Shown here in pieces: positions 49,153-59,537 of a stretch of 60,489 nt of DNA. The first letter of the stretch is position 1. Each line of letters begins with the position of its first letter. The notes beneath the pieces were generated by a model. The model saw nothing but the letters and a program-made list of their open reading frames with translations. It was not told the DNA's origin and did no database searches. This DNA comes from Mycolicibacterium flavescens (GTDB lineage: Bacteria > Actinomycetota > Actinomycetes > Mycobacteriales > Mycobacteriaceae), in contig NZ_MIHA01000029.1 in the NCBI RefSeq assembly GCF_001722335.1, positions 1 to 60,489 on the forward strand, written 5' to 3'. The translations under genes were made by a program, and so were the position numbers.

Positions 49153-50241
49153 ATGGATCTGCCGGACGCGAATTCTCACCACCGCAGGGGCCGCTCGAAG
49201 AAGCTGGCGATGGCGACGCTGGCCGGTGCCACGGCGGCGGCGCTCGCGCTGCCTTCCGTTGCGCAGGCTCAGCCCGAACCGACGCCACCGCCGCCGCCGC
49301 CGGGCAATACCTTCCTGCAGGGTCCGCCGCCGCCACCGCCGCCTCCCGGCGCACCCGCTCCGCCGCCCGCGGATCCCAACGCCCCACCGCCTCCGCCGGC
49401 GGATCCCAACGTTGCTCCGCCGCCCCCGGGAGCGCCGCCACCACCACCGGGGGATCCGAACGCCCCGCCGGCGCCGCCCGCTGACCCCAACGCCCCACCG
49501 CCAGCTGAGCCCGGCCGTGTCGAGGTGCCCGCCGGCGGCCTGAGCTACGTCGTCCCGGCGGGATGGAAGGTGTCCGACGCCACTCAGCTGTCCTACGGAC
49601 AGGCGCTGCTGACCAAGATCACGCCGGAGGGTGCCGAACCGCCGAGTGACACCAGCGTGCTGCTCGGCCGGTTGGACCTGAAGCTGTTCGCAGGCGCCGA
49701 GACCGACAACACCAAGGCCGCCCAGCGCTTGGCCTCGGACATGGGCGAGTTCTTCATGCCGTTCCCGGGGACCCGGGTCAACCAGGAGACCGTCCCGCTC
49801 GACGCGAACGGGATGCCCGGCGTCGCTTCGTACTACGAGGTGAAATTCACCGACACGAACAAGCCGAACGGTCAGATCTGGGCCGGCGTCGTCGGCAATC
49901 CGGTCGAACCGGGCACCCCGCGGGGCCAGCGCACCCCCGAGCGGTGGTTCGTGGTCTGGCTGGGTACCGCGAACAACCCTGTGCCCAAGGACGAAGCGGT
50001 GACGCTGGCCAACTCCATCCGGCCCTACGTCGCGCCGCCGCCTCCGCCGCCCGCGGATCCGAATGCGCCGCCACCGCCGCCGGACCCCAACGCTCCGCCG
50101 CCGGACCCGAACGCGCCCCCGCCGCCGCCGGACCCCAACGCTCCGCCGCCGGACCCGAACGCGCCGCCGGCTCGACCGGGTGTCGGGGTGGCTGTTCCGG
50201 TGGCCCCGGAGAGCGCGCCGGGCATGCTGCCGCCCGCCTGA
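49153..50241 (+). CDS. apa: alanine/proline-rich secreted antigen Apa (FAP)
   Basis: A 362-residue secreted protein. A Sec signal peptide (basic RRGRSKK, then [19 protein letters not shown]) ends at AQA before QPEP. The next 75 residues and the last 75 are Pro-rich repeats with DPNAPPPP units; between them is a globular fibronectin-attachment domain ([40 protein letters not shown]). Homologues (Rv1860, the 45/47-kDa antigen) are mannosylated and bind fibronectin. Two 48-bp tandem DNA repeats encode part of the C-terminal region. It ends in a strong hairpin at 50253-50290. Confidence 0.95.
   Translation: MDLPDANSHHRRGRSKKLAMATLAGATAAALALPSVAQAQPEPTPPPPPPGNTFLQGPPPPPPPPGAPAPPPADPNAPPPPPADPNVAPPPPGAPPPPPGDPNAPPAPPADPNAPPPAEPGRVEVPAGGLSYVVPAGWKVSDATQLSYGQALLTKITPEGAEPPSDTSVLLGRLDLKLFAGAETDNTKAAQRLASDMGEFFMPFPGTRVNQETVPLDANGMPGVASYYEVKFTDTNKPNGQIWAGVVGNPVEPGTPRGQRTPERWFVVWLGTANNPVPKDEAVTLANSIRPYVAPPPPPPADPNAPPPPPDPNAPPPDPNAPPPPPDPNAPPPDPNAPPARPGVGVAVPVAPESAPGMLPPA
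50071..50166 (+). repeat. 48-bp tandem repeat in apa
   Basis: Two near-identical copies of a 48-bp unit encode [16 protein letters not shown]. The unit is itself built from shorter PDPNAP repeats, so copy number may vary between strains. Confidence 0.75.
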
Positions 50242-50252
50242 TCAAAAAGACT

Positions 50253-50290
50253 CGGGTTCACTCCACGGCCGACACCGTGGGGTGAACCCG
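50253..50290. terminator. strong bidirectional hairpin after apa
   Basis: CGGGTTCACTCCACGG (50253-50268) pairs with CCGTGGGGTGAACCCG (50275-50290), a 16-bp stem with one wobble and a six-base loop. It lies between the convergent apa and the small secreted gene, so it can end transcription from both sides. Confidence 0.85.
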
Positions 50291-50328
50291 ATTCTTGTCT
50301 GGCGGAAAGCGCTCGAGCGGAGCGTGTC

Positions 50329-50574
50329 TCAGGGGCCGACGCGCGGGGGATTCGCGTTGGCGACGTTGGCGATGAAGCAATTCGTGCCGCCGAAGCCCAT
50401 CGCTCCCGCGGTCTGACAGCGCTCGAAGTTGCCGTCGGCGCTGACCGGACCGTCACAGATCGTTCCGCCGCCCCACGGCGTCCAACCCCCCTGGCACCCG
50501 GCGCTGGCCGGGGCCGCGAACGCGATGCTGCCGGCCGCGAGCGCGCCGACCGCCAGTGCGACAAGTGATTTCAT
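50329..50574 (-). CDS. small secreted cysteine-containing protein (CDGP domain)
   Basis: An 81-residue protein with a Sec signal peptide (MKSLVALAVGALAAGSIAFA, cleavage after APASA), leaving a mature peptide of about 57 residues with four Cys. The CDGPVSADGNFERCQ motif is the CDGP signature of small mycobacterial secreted proteins. Function unknown. The second pair of cysteines (GTNCFIANV) suggests two disulfides. It is convergent with apa and shares its terminator. Confidence 0.85.
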   Translation of the reverse strand: MKSLVALAVGALAAGSIAFAAPASAGCQGGWTPWGGGTICDGPVSADGNFERCQTAGAMGFGGTNCFIANVANANPPRVGP

Positions 50575-50822
50575 GTTCCACCCTCTCTTCGCGGTACCGG
50601 CATCCCACAGCCGGTACGAAGCCGTTCCTGCAGCCCGTCGTGATCTCCAGGTTATGCCGTTGTTATGACATAGGAATCGGGATTTTCCCTACCCTTCTCC
50701 GGTGCCGCCACGCAAATCCGCGGGTGCCCCATGAACTCTGTCCGTCGGGTCCGCGCGGTCGTTAGCGCCGTTCGCCGACGGTGAACGACACGCCGCGCGA
50801 CGATGGCGTGGTGGAGACGACG

Positions 50823-51848
50823 ATGACGGCCTGGCAGGTCCGCCGTCCCGGCCCGATGCAGACTCGGCCGCTGGCCCGGGGGCGGTTGCCGGTGCCGCGA
50901 CCCGGTCCCGGTGAGCTTCTGGTTGCGGTGCGCGCGTGCGGGGTGTGCCGCACGGATCTGCATGTCGCCGAGGGTGATCTGGCGGTGCGACGGGAAGGTG
51001 TGGTGCCCGGCCATGAAGTCGTCGGCGAGGTGGTCTCGATCGGAGAGGACGCCGTGGGGGACGGGGGCGCGCGGGACACCGAGCGGTTCGCGGTCGGGGA
51101 CCGGGTCGGGATCGCGTGGCTGCGTCACACCTGCGGTCGGTGCCGGTACTGTCTGCGCGGCGCGGAAAACCTGTGCCCGCAGTCCCGCTACACGGGCTGG
51201 GACGCCGACGGTGGATACGCCGAGTTCGCCGTTGTTGCAGGTGCTTACGCGCACCGACTGCCCTCCGGCTACACCGACGCGGAGTTGGCGCCGCTGCTGT
51301 GCGCGGGGATCATCGGATACCGGGCGCTCATGCGTGCAGAGCTGCCCGCCGGTGGGCGGCTCGGCATCTACGGGTTCGGCGGCAGCGCGCATCTGACCGC
51401 GCAGGTGGCGCTCGCCTCGGGTGCCGAGGTCCACGTGATGACCCGCGGCGAGCGGGCCCGCGAGCTCGCGCTCGCGTTGGGGGCGGCCTCCGCGCAGGGC
51501 GCCGCCGACCAGCCGCCGGTCGCGTTGGACGCAGCGATCCTGTTCGCTCCGGTCGGCGATCTCGTACCGCCGGCGCTGGAGGCGCTCGACCGCGGCGGCA
51601 CGCTGGCCGTCGCCGGCATCCACCTGTCCGACATTCCGATGCTGAACTATCAGCGCCACCTGTTCCAGGAGCGGCAGCTGCGCTCGGTGACGTCGAACAC
51701 GCGCGACGACGCACGCGACTTCCTGGCGTTCGCGACCGCGCACCACCTCGAGGTGAGTTGTCCGCAGTATCCACTCGACCGCGCCGACGAGGCGTTGGCC
51801 GACCTCGCAGCCGGCCGCGTCTCGGGCGCTGCGGTCCTGCGAATCTAG
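50823..51848 (+). CDS. adhA: zinc-dependent alcohol dehydrogenase, MDR family (AdhA-like)
   Basis: A 341-residue medium-chain dehydrogenase. The catalytic-zinc segment is [16 protein letters not shown] and [10 protein letters not shown], and the structural zinc loop is [35 protein letters not shown] binds NAD(P). It matches Rv1862 in type and place. The ATG at 50823 has GGAG at 50813-50816; a GTG at 50781 is in frame but without a site. Its stop shares a CTAG with the convergent gene. The preceding 248 bp show nothing definite. Confidence 0.92.
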   Translation: MTAWQVRRPGPMQTRPLARGRLPVPRPGPGELLVAVRACGVCRTDLHVAEGDLAVRREGVVPGHEVVGEVVSIGEDAVGDGGARDTERFAVGDRVGIAWLRHTCGRCRYCLRGAENLCPQSRYTGWDADGGYAEFAVVAGAYAHRLPSGYTDAELAPLLCAGIIGYRALMRAELPAGGRLGIYGFGGSAHLTAQVALASGAEVHVMTRGERARELALALGAASAQGAADQPPVALDAAILFAPVGDLVPPALEALDRGGTLAVAGIHLSDIPMLNYQRHLFQERQLRSVTSNTRDDARDFLAFATAHHLEVSCPQYPLDRADEALADLAAGRVSGAAVLRI

Positions 51849-52321
51849 AGCTCGGCCAGCGCCGCGCCCAGCCGGCCCGTGAGATCGCCGCGACCGTAGC
51901 GGTACAGCGGCCCGGTGCCGTCGGCGAGCAGCACCCGCAGCCGGGCCATGCCGCGGGCCGCCACGGGGCGAGGCGAGTGCAGCCGCAGGGTGATGTCGTC
52001 GATCAGGTCTTCGGCGGCGGCGATGTTGGGGGTGTGCAGCGGCACCCGCGACGACATCAGCGGGCCCCGCCCGCGCGCGTCGCGCACGATCCGGCGCAGC
52101 GCACGGGTGACCGCCTCGCGCTCCCTGGGGGACGTCAACCGCGCGCAGTGCGCGGCCAGCGCACTACCGGCGGGTGCAGGGGCGCCCACGGCGAGGCGAC
52201 GGTCGAAATCGGCGGCCTTGATGCGGGCGATCAGGCGGGTGACCGGCGGGATCCAGGTCGGCGAGGAGGTTGTGGCGACGGGGGAGATATTCAGGGTGAC
52301 GGGTATCGAGGTGTCAGACAT
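51845..52321 (-). CDS. conserved hypothetical protein
   Basis: A 158-residue basic protein with no recognised domain ([20 protein letters not shown] and [20 protein letters not shown]). It is predicted soluble, mainly helical, and has no signal or membrane helix. It is divergent from the CGNR regulator and shares the promoter region with its repeated sites, so it could be a target of that regulator. I do not recognise the family. Confidence 0.68.
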   Translation of the reverse strand: MSDTSIPVTLNISPVATTSSPTWIPPVTRLIARIKAADFDRRLAVGAPAPAGSALAAHCARLTSPREREAVTRALRRIVRDARGRGPLMSSRVPLHTPNIAAAEDLIDDITLRLHSPRPVAARGMARLRVLLADGTGPLYRYGRGDLTGRLGAALAEL

Positions 52322-52367
52322 ATCAATCAGCTTTGTTTCGACAGCGGGACAGGATGACCATCATCAA

Positions 52368-52414
52368 TGCTATACAGGTCACGCATGACCGGTCAAATTG
52401 CTATACCAGTCACG
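52368..52414. promoter_or_regulatory. two direct repeats in a divergent promoter, likely operator
   Basis: TGCTATACAGGTCACG (52368-52383) and TGCTATACCAGTCACG (52399-52414) match at 14 of 16 bases with starts 31 bp apart, three helical turns. The first also contains GGTCA-CGCA-TGACC (52377-52390). They lie between the genes starting at 52321 and 52434; the second covers the -35 region of a TACAGT -10 (52422-52427) six bases before the 52434 ATG. Confidence 0.6.
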
Positions 52415-52433
52415 TCGTCCGTACAGTGGATTC

Positions 52434-53021
52434 ATGAGCGTTGCACCCCGCGAATGGCTCGGCGACACCGAGACGAAACCGGCACCGCCGGGGCTGGCGC
52501 GCGTCCAGAGCCTGATCAACACCGTCGAGCTGCCCGTGGGGCCGGATCGCCTGGCCCACGCCGACGACGCCCGGCCCTGGCTGCAATCCCAGGAACTGCT
52601 CGCCGCCGACGAGGATGTCGACGACGCCGACCTTCGATTCCTGCGCGACGTGCGAGAGGCGTTCCGCGCGATGGTCATCCACAATTCCGGTGGACCCGCA
52701 CCCACCCCGGAGGCGCTCGCGCCGCTGCGGGCGGTGACAGCCGGCAGCGTCGCCCGCGCCGAGATCGGCGACGACGGTCAGGTAGGGCTGGCGGCCTCCG
52801 CCGCATCACTGCGCGACCGGGTGCTGGGACTGCTGCTGGCGGTGCGCGACGCGCAACGCGACGGTACCTGGCCGCTCCTGAAGGCCTGCGCCAACGACGA
52901 GTGCCTGTGGGCGTTCTACGACAGGTCGCGCAACCGCGGCGGCACCTGGTGCAGCATGGCCACCTGCGGCAACAAGCTCAAGAATCGCGAGTTCCGCGCC
53001 CGCCGACGGTCGTCGACCTGA
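52434..53021 (+). CDS. CGNR zinc-finger regulator (ABATE domain)
   Basis: A 195-residue protein. The N-terminal 130 residues are the helical ABATE stress-sensing domain (LARVQSLINTVELPVGPDRL, LRDVREAFRAMVIHNSGG). The C-terminal zinc finger has CANDECLWAFYDRSRNRGG, then WCSMATCGNKLKNREFRARR; the usual CGNR motif is CGNK here. The family is thought to bind DNA. The ATG at 52434 follows a TACAGT -10 and no ribosome site, so the mRNA may be leaderless. It is likely regulated by the direct repeats upstream. Confidence 0.9.
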   Translation: MSVAPREWLGDTETKPAPPGLARVQSLINTVELPVGPDRLAHADDARPWLQSQELLAADEDVDDADLRFLRDVREAFRAMVIHNSGGPAPTPEALAPLRAVTAGSVARAEIGDDGQVGLAASAASLRDRVLGLLLAVRDAQRDGTWPLLKACANDECLWAFYDRSRNRGGTWCSMATCGNKLKNREFRARRRSST

Positions 53022-53024
53022 CCG

Positions 53025-53780
53025 TCAGCTCAGGTGCCACACGAAGGCGGCGGCAAGCGCGCCGAGGCCGTTGAGCGACCAGTGCAGCGCGATCGGCGCG
53101 ATCAGGCTGCCGCTGCGCCGCCGCAGCCAGGTGAACACGAACCCGGCCACCGCGGTGGCCGCCACCGCGAGCACCACACCGGCGACCGTGCCCATCACCC
53201 CGCCGCCGAAGATCCGGGTGAAGCCGACGTTGCTGCTGGTCAAACCCAGCGACGTGGCGATGTGCCAGAGCCCGAACAACAGTGACCCCGCCGCTGCGAC
53301 ACCGCGCCAGCCCCACGCCCGGTCGAGCGCGCCGTGCAGAACGCCGCGGAACGCCAACTCCTCGGGGATCACGGTCTGCAGCGGGATGATGATCATCGAC
53401 GCGATCAGCGCACCCGAGATCGTCGCGTAGTTGTTGTTCATGAACATCGGCCGCGTCCACGGCAGCAGCGCGCCGATCGCGATCACCGTCAGCACCACCC
53501 CGACCGCCGCCAGCGCGTAGCCGGCGCCAGACTTCCAGTGTTCGCGGCTCAGCCCCAGTTCGCCCCAACCCAGGCCGCGCGAGCGCACCAGCGCCACCAA
53601 CAGCAGCGCGGCCGCCGGCACCGTCGCGACGCTGGCCCACGGCGTCGTGAAGTGCGCAATCAGGTTGGTCAGCGCCAGCACCACCACGACCACCGCGACG
53701 TCGACGTACGTGCGGAACCGGTGCAGGGCGGAGAGCTGTTCGACCAGCGGATGCGGCGCTGGCACGGCTTGGTCGGACAC
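53025..53780 (-). CDS. CPBP family intramembrane glutamic endopeptidase
   Basis: A 251-residue membrane protease with about seven helices and the CPBP (Abi/CAAX-like) motifs: VIPEELAFRGVLHGAL (EExxxR), LLFGLWHIATSLG (FxxxH), and ALHWSLNGLGA. The conserved Glu, Arg and His form the intramembrane active site. I use the GTG at 53780; an upstream start at 53861 would overlap the xfp end. It follows xfp by 11 bp and probably shares its transcript. Substrate unknown. Confidence 0.9.
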   Translation of the reverse strand: MSDQAVPAPHPLVEQLSALHRFRTYVDVAVVVVVLALTNLIAHFTTPWASVATVPAAALLLVALVRSRGLGWGELGLSREHWKSGAGYALAAVGVVLTVIAIGALLPWTRPMFMNNNYATISGALIASMIIIPLQTVIPEELAFRGVLHGALDRAWGWRGVAAAGSLLFGLWHIATSLGLTSSNVGFTRIFGGGVMGTVAGVVLAVAATAVAGFVFTWLRRRSGSLIAPIALHWSLNGLGALAAAFVWHLS

Positions 53781-53791
53781 GAAAATCCAGT

Positions 53792-56209
53792 CTAGCGACT
53801 GTGTTCGCTGAGCGTGTCCTGAGACAGCGACGGCGCTGAATAGTCCGGGTCCCAGGTCCACCCCGAGATCGCCGGATCGTCCTCACCGTGCTCGCGGGTG
53901 TAGCGCCGCGCGGCCAGCCGGGCGTCGGCCATCTCCTGACGCAGCCCGGCCGCGTTACTGCCCAGCCCCTCGACGCGGTCGATGACGTCCATGACCAGAT
54001 GGAACCGGTCGAGGTCGTTGAGCATCACCATGTCGAACGGGGTGGTCGTGGTGCCGCGCTCCTTGAAACCGCGCACGTGCAACTGCGCGTGGTTGGTGTG
54101 CCGGTAGGTCAGCCGGTGGATCAGCCACGGGTAGCCGTGGTAGGCGAAGATGATCGGCTTGTCCCTGGTGAAGATCGAGTCGAAGTCGCGCGCCGACAGC
54201 CCGTGCGGATGCTCGGAGTCGGGCTGCAGCCGCATGATGTCGACGACGTTGACGACCCGGACCTTCAGCCCGGGCAGCCTGCGACGCAGGATGTCGGCGG
54301 CCGCCACGGTTTCCAACGTGGGGATGTCACCGGCGCAGGCCAGCACCACGTCGGGTTCCGCGGTCGTGGTGCTCGCCCACTCCCAGATCCCGAGCCCCCT
54401 GGTGCAGTGCGCGATCGCGGAGTCCATGTCCAGGTAGTTCAGCGCGGGCTGCTTACCGGCGACGATCACGTTGACGTACTGGCGGCTGCGCAGGCAGTGG
54501 TCGGCCACCGACAGCAGGGTGTTGGCGTCCGGCGGCAGGTACACCCGCACGACTTCGGGGCGCTTGTTGGCCACGTGGTCGATGAAGCCGGGGTCCTGGT
54601 GCGAGGCGCCGTTGTGATCCTGTCGCCAGACATGCGATGTCAGAAGGTAATTCAGCGAGGGAATCGGCATCCGCCAGTGCAGCTCCCGGCTGCTGGACAG
54701 CCACTTCGCATGCTGGTTGAGCATCGAGTCGACGATGTGGATGAACGCCTCGTAGCAGTTGAACAACCCGTGCCTGCCGGTCAGCAGGTAACCCTCGAGC
54801 CAGCCCTGACAGAGGTGTTCGGACAACACCTCCATCACCCGCCCGCCGGGGGCCAGGCTCTCGTCGTCGGGTTCGATCTCGGCCATCCACGCCTTGTCGG
54901 TCGCCTCCAGCGTCGTCGCCAACCGGTTGGAGGCGGTCTCGTCGGGTCCCATCACCCGGAACCGGTCGGGGTTGCGCACGATGACGTCGCGCAGGAAAGC
55001 CCCCAGCACCCGGGTCGCCTCGCTCGACTCGGAGGCCGGCGCCTCCACAGGCACCGCATAGTCGGTGAACGACGGCAGGTCCAGGTCCCGCATCAGCAGC
55101 CCGCCGTTGGCGTGCGGGTTGGCGCTCATCCGCCGCTCGCCGCGCGGGGCGATCGCGCGCAGTTCGGGTCGCAGGCCGCCGTTGTCGTCGAACAGCTCCT
55201 CCGGACGGTAGCTGCGCAACCAGTCCTCGAGCTGCGCGCGGTGTTCGGGGTTGGTGCGGGTCCCCGACAGCGGGACCTGGTGTGACCGCCACGTGCCCTC
55301 GACCTTGTTGCCGTCGACCTTCCGGGGGCCGGTCCAGCCCTTCGGGGTCCGCAACACCACCATCGGCCACAGCGGGCGACCGGCCTCGCCGTCCAGGCGG
55401 GCGGCCCGCTGGATCGCGGCGATCTGGTCGAAGGCCTCGTCGAACGCGGTGGCCAGCTGCTGGTGCACGTTGGCGGGATCGTCGCCGGCGACGGTGATCG
55501 GCCGGTAGCCGTAGCCGAGCATCAGCGACTCGAGTTCCTCCTGCGGGATCCGCGCCAGCACCGTCGGGTTGGCGATCTTGTAGCCGTTCAGATGCAGGAT
55601 CGGCAGCACCGCACCGTCGGTGACCGGGTCGAGGAACTTGTTGGAGTGCCAGCTCGCCGCCAGCGGACCCGTCTCGGCTTCGCCGTCGCCGATCACGCAT
55701 GCGACCACCAGGTCGGGGTTGTCGAACGCCGCACCGTACGCGTGCACCAGCGCGTAACCCAGCTCACCGCCCTCGTGGATCGAGCCGGGCGTCTCGGCGG
55801 CCACGTGGCTGGGGATACCACCGGGAAAGGAGAACTGCCGGAACAGTTTCCGCATGCCCTCGGTGTCTTCGGAGATTCCGGAGTACACCTCGCTGTAGGT
55901 GCCTTCCAGGTAGGCGTTCGCGACCAGGCCCGGGCCGCCGTGCCCCGGGCCGGTGATGTAGATGATGTTCGCGTCGCGGTCCCGGATGATCCGGTTGAGG
56001 TGCGCGTAGACCAGGTTGAGCCCGGGGGTGGTGCCCCAGTGGCCGAGCAGCCGCGGTTTGACGTGCTCGGGCGCGAGCGGCTCACGCAGCAGCGGGTTGT
56101 CCAACAGGTAGATCTGGCCGACGGACAGGTAATTGGCCGCACGCCAGTAGGCGTCGATCAGTTCGAGTTCGTCGGCGGACAGCGTGGGAGACAGTGCCTG
56201 GGCAGTCAT
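53792..56209 (-). CDS. xfp: phosphoketolase (xylulose 5-phosphate/fructose 6-phosphate)
   Basis: An 805-residue TPP enzyme that splits xylulose 5-phosphate (and often fructose 6-phosphate) with phosphate to give acetyl phosphate. The blocks [40 protein letters not shown] and [20 protein letters not shown] are diagnostic. I choose the ATG at 56209 (MTAQALSPT); a TTG at 56239 would add ten residues. No acetate kinase is nearby. It gives the cell a bypass from the pentose phosphate pathway to acetyl phosphate. Confidence 0.96.
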   Translation of the reverse strand: MTAQALSPTLSADELELIDAYWRAANYLSVGQIYLLDNPLLREPLAPEHVKPRLLGHWGTTPGLNLVYAHLNRIIRDRDANIIYITGPGHGGPGLVANAYLEGTYSEVYSGISEDTEGMRKLFRQFSFPGGIPSHVAAETPGSIHEGGELGYALVHAYGAAFDNPDLVVACVIGDGEAETGPLAASWHSNKFLDPVTDGAVLPILHLNGYKIANPTVLARIPQEELESLMLGYGYRPITVAGDDPANVHQQLATAFDEAFDQIAAIQRAARLDGEAGRPLWPMVVLRTPKGWTGPRKVDGNKVEGTWRSHQVPLSGTRTNPEHRAQLEDWLRSYRPEELFDDNGGLRPELRAIAPRGERRMSANPHANGGLLMRDLDLPSFTDYAVPVEAPASESSEATRVLGAFLRDVIVRNPDRFRVMGPDETASNRLATTLEATDKAWMAEIEPDDESLAPGGRVMEVLSEHLCQGWLEGYLLTGRHGLFNCYEAFIHIVDSMLNQHAKWLSSSRELHWRMPIPSLNYLLTSHVWRQDHNGASHQDPGFIDHVANKRPEVVRVYLPPDANTLLSVADHCLRSRQYVNVIVAGKQPALNYLDMDSAIAHCTRGLGIWEWASTTTAEPDVVLACAGDIPTLETVAAADILRRRLPGLKVRVVNVVDIMRLQPDSEHPHGLSARDFDSIFTRDKPIIFAYHGYPWLIHRLTYRHTNHAQLHVRGFKERGTTTTPFDMVMLNDLDRFHLVMDVIDRVEGLGSNAAGLRQEMADARLAARRYTREHGEDDPAISGWTWDPDYSAPSLSQDTLSEHSR

Positions 56210-56346
56210 CAACTCATCATCGTCGAGTGGGGTGAACAACGTCGGACTTCCAGTACCCGCTGGGGCGGACGCTACGCACCGTCAGCCCGGCCCATTCCCA
56301 CTCGAGGTCGGCAGATCGGGCCCAGGTTGGCGGGGCCGCGACCGTT

Positions 56347-56352
56347 TAGCCT
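56347..56352 (+). promoter_or_regulatory. candidate -10 element, leaderless LLM oxidoreductase gene
   Basis: TAGCCT ends seven bases before the GTG at 56360, with no ribosome site, again the leaderless pattern. Confidence 0.4.
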
Positions 56353-56359
56353 GTGCAGC

Positions 56360-57235
56360 GTGTTGGGATTCGCACTGCCTCAGTTCGGGGCTTCGGCTCG
56401 CGCCGACATCGCTCGCTTCGCGACCACCGTCGAGGAACTCGGCGCGGACAGCCTCTGGGTCGGTGACCGACTGGTCACGCCGGTGAATCCCAGCGTCGGC
56501 TACGCCGGTCAGGACACCATCCCCGAACGGTTCCGTGCCGGCTTCGATCCGTTCATCGCGTTGGCGGTGGCCGCGGCGGTCACCGACCGGGTGGCGCTCG
56601 GCGCCAGCGTGCTCGTCGCGCCCTGGTATCCGCCCGCGGTGCTGGCACGCCAGCTCACCGCGCTGGACGTGCTCAGCGGCGGTCGGCTCAAACCCGGCTT
56701 CGGTATCGGCTGGTCGCCCGAGGAGTTCGCGGCCGCGGGCGCGCCGTTCCGCCGGCGCGGAGCGCAGCTCGACGAGATGCTCGACGCCCTCGATGCCATC
56801 TGGACCACGAATCCCTCGGCGCACGACGGCCAGCGGTGGACCCTGCCGCAGTCGTGGATCGACCTGAAACCGGCGCAGCAGCCACGCCCGCCGTTCTACC
56901 TGTCGGCGATGACGCCGGCGAGCCTGACGCGCGTCGGTGAGCGCGGCGACGGGTGGCTGCCGGTGGCCGTGGTTCCCGGCTTCGTCATGCCCGACGTGCT
57001 CAGGGCGCAGCGCGACGTGATCGACGCCGCCGCCCGGGCCGCCGGCCGCGACCCGGCGCAGATCGACACGGTGGTGCGGATCAACGTCGGCGAGGGCAGC
57101 TCTCCCGACGACGTCGCCGAGGCGATCCGGGCACTGGCCGGCGCCGGCTTCTCCGACGTGTTCGTCGACCTGATGTACGTTGCCGAGGACACCGACGACT
57201 ACCTGCGATGGGCGAAACGATTGTTGTCCGAATGA
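56360..57235 (+). CDS. LLM class F420-dependent oxidoreductase
   Basis: A 291-residue luciferase-like protein of the TIGR03619 type (LGFALPQFGASARADIARFA, SGGRLKPGFGIGWSPEEFAA, RPPFYLSAMTPASLTRVGER). It probably uses F420H2. It is followed by a CoA transferase gene 13 bp on, so it may act in the same pathway of acyl-CoA or lipid degradation. The substrate is not known. The GTG at 56360 is the likely start. Confidence 0.9.
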   Translation: MLGFALPQFGASARADIARFATTVEELGADSLWVGDRLVTPVNPSVGYAGQDTIPERFRAGFDPFIALAVAAAVTDRVALGASVLVAPWYPPAVLARQLTALDVLSGGRLKPGFGIGWSPEEFAAAGAPFRRRGAQLDEMLDALDAIWTTNPSAHDGQRWTLPQSWIDLKPAQQPRPPFYLSAMTPASLTRVGERGDGWLPVAVVPGFVMPDVLRAQRDVIDAAARAAGRDPAQIDTVVRINVGEGSSPDDVAEAIRALAGAGFSDVFVDLMYVAEDTDDYLRWAKRLLSE

Positions 57236-57248
57236 ACCGGCAGTGCCG

Positions 57249-59537
57249 GTGAACCAGCCTCTGCTGGACGGCGTTCGGGTGCTCGACCTCGGCGGCGCGC
57301 AGTCCGACGGCGTCGGGCGGTTGCTTGCCGACCTGGGCGCCGACGTGCTCAAGATCGAGCCGCCAGGCGGCAGCCCGGACCGTCGCGCGTTGCCCGCAGT
57401 CGCCGGGGTGAGCCTGGCGTTCGCGGTGGCCAACGCCAACAAGCGGTGTGCGGTCCTGGACCCGGCGGATGCCGGGCACCGCCACACGCTGTACGAGCTC
57501 GCCGCTACCGCGGACATCGTGGTCGACAGCGGAAGTTCCGGTCTTGCCGCACCCTTCGGCACGTCGTGCGCCGCGCTGGCCGCACAGTTCGGTCACCTCG
57601 TCGCGGTGTCGGTCACCGACTTCGGCACCACCGGCCCGTATGCGTCGTGGCGCGCCACCGATCCGGTGCTGTACGCGTTGTCGACGGCGCTGTCACGCAG
57701 CGGGCCGATGGCGGGGCCCCCGGTGCCGCCTCCGGTCGGGCTGGGAACCGGAACCGCCGCCACCCAGGCGGCGTGGGCGGCGCTCGCCGCGTTCTACCGC
57801 CGGTTACGCAGCGGCGCAGGCGAATACATCGACTTCTCCCGGTTCGAGGGGGTGCTGCAGTCGCTGGACCCGCCGTTCGGTTCGGAGGGGCAGGCCGCCG
57901 TCGGGGTCAAGAAGACCACCGAGATCTGGCGGGGCAGGCCGCGCAACCAGAACATCTACCCGATATTCGCCTGTCGGGACGGGCAGGTGCGGCTGTGCCT
58001 GCTCTCGCCGCGCCAGTGGCGGGGGATGCGGGCCTGGCTCGGTGAGCCCGCGCAGTTCGCCGACCCGAAGTTGGATACCATCGCCGCGCGCTACGCGGCG
58101 TCTCGGGAACTCAATGCGGCGATCTGCGAGGTGTTCGCCCGCCACACCATGGCCGAACTGGTCGCCGAGGGACAGGCCCGCGGCGTGCCGGTCGCCGCCC
58201 TTCTGGCCCCCGCAGATGTGTTGGCCACCGACCATTTTCGCGTCACCGGTGCGCTGACCACCCTGGCGCTCGGCGACGCCGACGTGGTGGCGCCCGCGGG
58301 CCCGTTCGTCGTCGACGGTCACCGCGCCGGTGTGCGCTGGTTCGCCACGACGGCCGGATCGAGCGAACCGGTGTGGCCGGGCCCGCCGGTCGCCGCCGGC
58401 ACCCACGCCGCGCTGCGTCGGCCGTTCGAGGGCCTGCGCATCCTCGACCTCGGGGTGATCGTCGCCGGCGGCGAGCTGGGCCGGCTGTTCGCCGACCTCG
58501 GCGCCGACGTCGTCAAGGTGGAGAGTGCCGCCTATCCCGACGGCCTGCGGCAGACCCCGCCCGGGCAGGTGATGAGCCGGTCGTGGGCGCTGACGCACCG
58601 CAACGAGCGCAGCCTCGGCTTGGACCTGCGCCACCCCGAGGGCGCCGCGCTGTTCGCCAGGCTGGTCCGCGACGCGGACGCGGTGTTCGCCAACTTCCGG
58701 CCGGGAACGCTTGCCTCGCTGGGGTTCTCGTACGACCGCCTGCTCGAGCTCAATCCGCGGATCGTGCTCGCGGAGAGCAGCGCGTTCGGGATGACGGGTC
58801 CGTGGAGCGCGCGCATGGGCTACGGACCGCTGGTACGGGCAGCGACCGGCGTGAGCGCTCTGTGGACTTCCGCCGACGGCGGAAACTACGACGCAACCAC
58901 CATCTTCCCGGACCACGTGTCGGCCCGAACCACCGCGATCGGGGCGCTGGCCGCGCTGATTCGGCGCGACCGCACCGGCGCGCCCGCCCACGTGCATGTC
59001 TCGCAGGCCGAGACCGCCATCCATCAGCTGGCGACGCGCTATGTTGCCGAGTCGGCCCGTGCGGCAGGACACGACGTGACCGAGGAGTCGACCGTCCACG
59101 GTGTCTACCCGTGTGCCGGCGACGACGAATGGTGCCTGGTGTCTATCGAACCCGGGGCGCGGGTGACCGAGGTGACCGGCGGGCTGGATATGGTGGACTG
59201 GACCAGTCACCGGGACAAGACGGAGGTGGCGCACCTGCTGCAGAACGCCGGCATCGCCGCGGCGCCGATGAACCGCGCCGTCGACATTCCGGCCGATCCG
59301 CAGGTGCGGTCGCGAAAAGTATTCACCGACATGACACATCCGCTGTTCGAGGCGCCGCTGCTGAGCGAGACCGGGCCGGCGCCGTTCGCCGACATCCCGC
59401 CCGCGCAGCTGCGACCGGCGCCCACACCCGGCGAGCACACCCGGCAGCTCTGCGGTGAGCTTCTGCGCATGTCCACCCAGGAGACCGACCGGCTGATCGC
59501 GTGCGGTGCGCTGTTCGCCGACGAGGAGAGGACATGA
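57249..59537 (+). CDS. fused double-domain family III (CaiB/BaiF) CoA transferase (Rv1866-like)
   Basis: A 762-residue protein made of two CaiB/BaiF CoA transferase domains in tandem: one from about residue 5 (LLDGVRVLDLGGAQSDGVGR) and a second from about 395 (FEGLRILDLGVIVAGGELGR). Most family members are single-domain homodimers that transfer CoA between carboxylates. The family's catalytic Asp is Glu in both halves (FEG in SRFEGVLQ; AET in SQAETAIH). It matches Rv1866. It overlaps the thiolase gene (ATGA). GTG at 57243 and at 57249 are both possible starts. Confidence 0.92.
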   Translation: MNQPLLDGVRVLDLGGAQSDGVGRLLADLGADVLKIEPPGGSPDRRALPAVAGVSLAFAVANANKRCAVLDPADAGHRHTLYELAATADIVVDSGSSGLAAPFGTSCAALAAQFGHLVAVSVTDFGTTGPYASWRATDPVLYALSTALSRSGPMAGPPVPPPVGLGTGTAATQAAWAALAAFYRRLRSGAGEYIDFSRFEGVLQSLDPPFGSEGQAAVGVKKTTEIWRGRPRNQNIYPIFACRDGQVRLCLLSPRQWRGMRAWLGEPAQFADPKLDTIAARYAASRELNAAICEVFARHTMAELVAEGQARGVPVAALLAPADVLATDHFRVTGALTTLALGDADVVAPAGPFVVDGHRAGVRWFATTAGSSEPVWPGPPVAAGTHAALRRPFEGLRILDLGVIVAGGELGRLFADLGADVVKVESAAYPDGLRQTPPGQVMSRSWALTHRNERSLGLDLRHPEGAALFARLVRDADAVFANFRPGTLASLGFSYDRLLELNPRIVLAESSAFGMTGPWSARMGYGPLVRAATGVSALWTSADGGNYDATTIFPDHVSARTTAIGALAALIRRDRTGAPAHVHVSQAETAIHQLATRYVAESARAAGHDVTEESTVHGVYPCAGDDEWCLVSIEPGARVTEVTGGLDMVDWTSHRDKTEVAHLLQNAGIAAAPMNRAVDIPADPQVRSRKVFTDMTHPLFEAPLLSETGPAPFADIPPAQLRPAPTPGEHTRQLCGELLRMSTQETDRLIACGALFADEERT

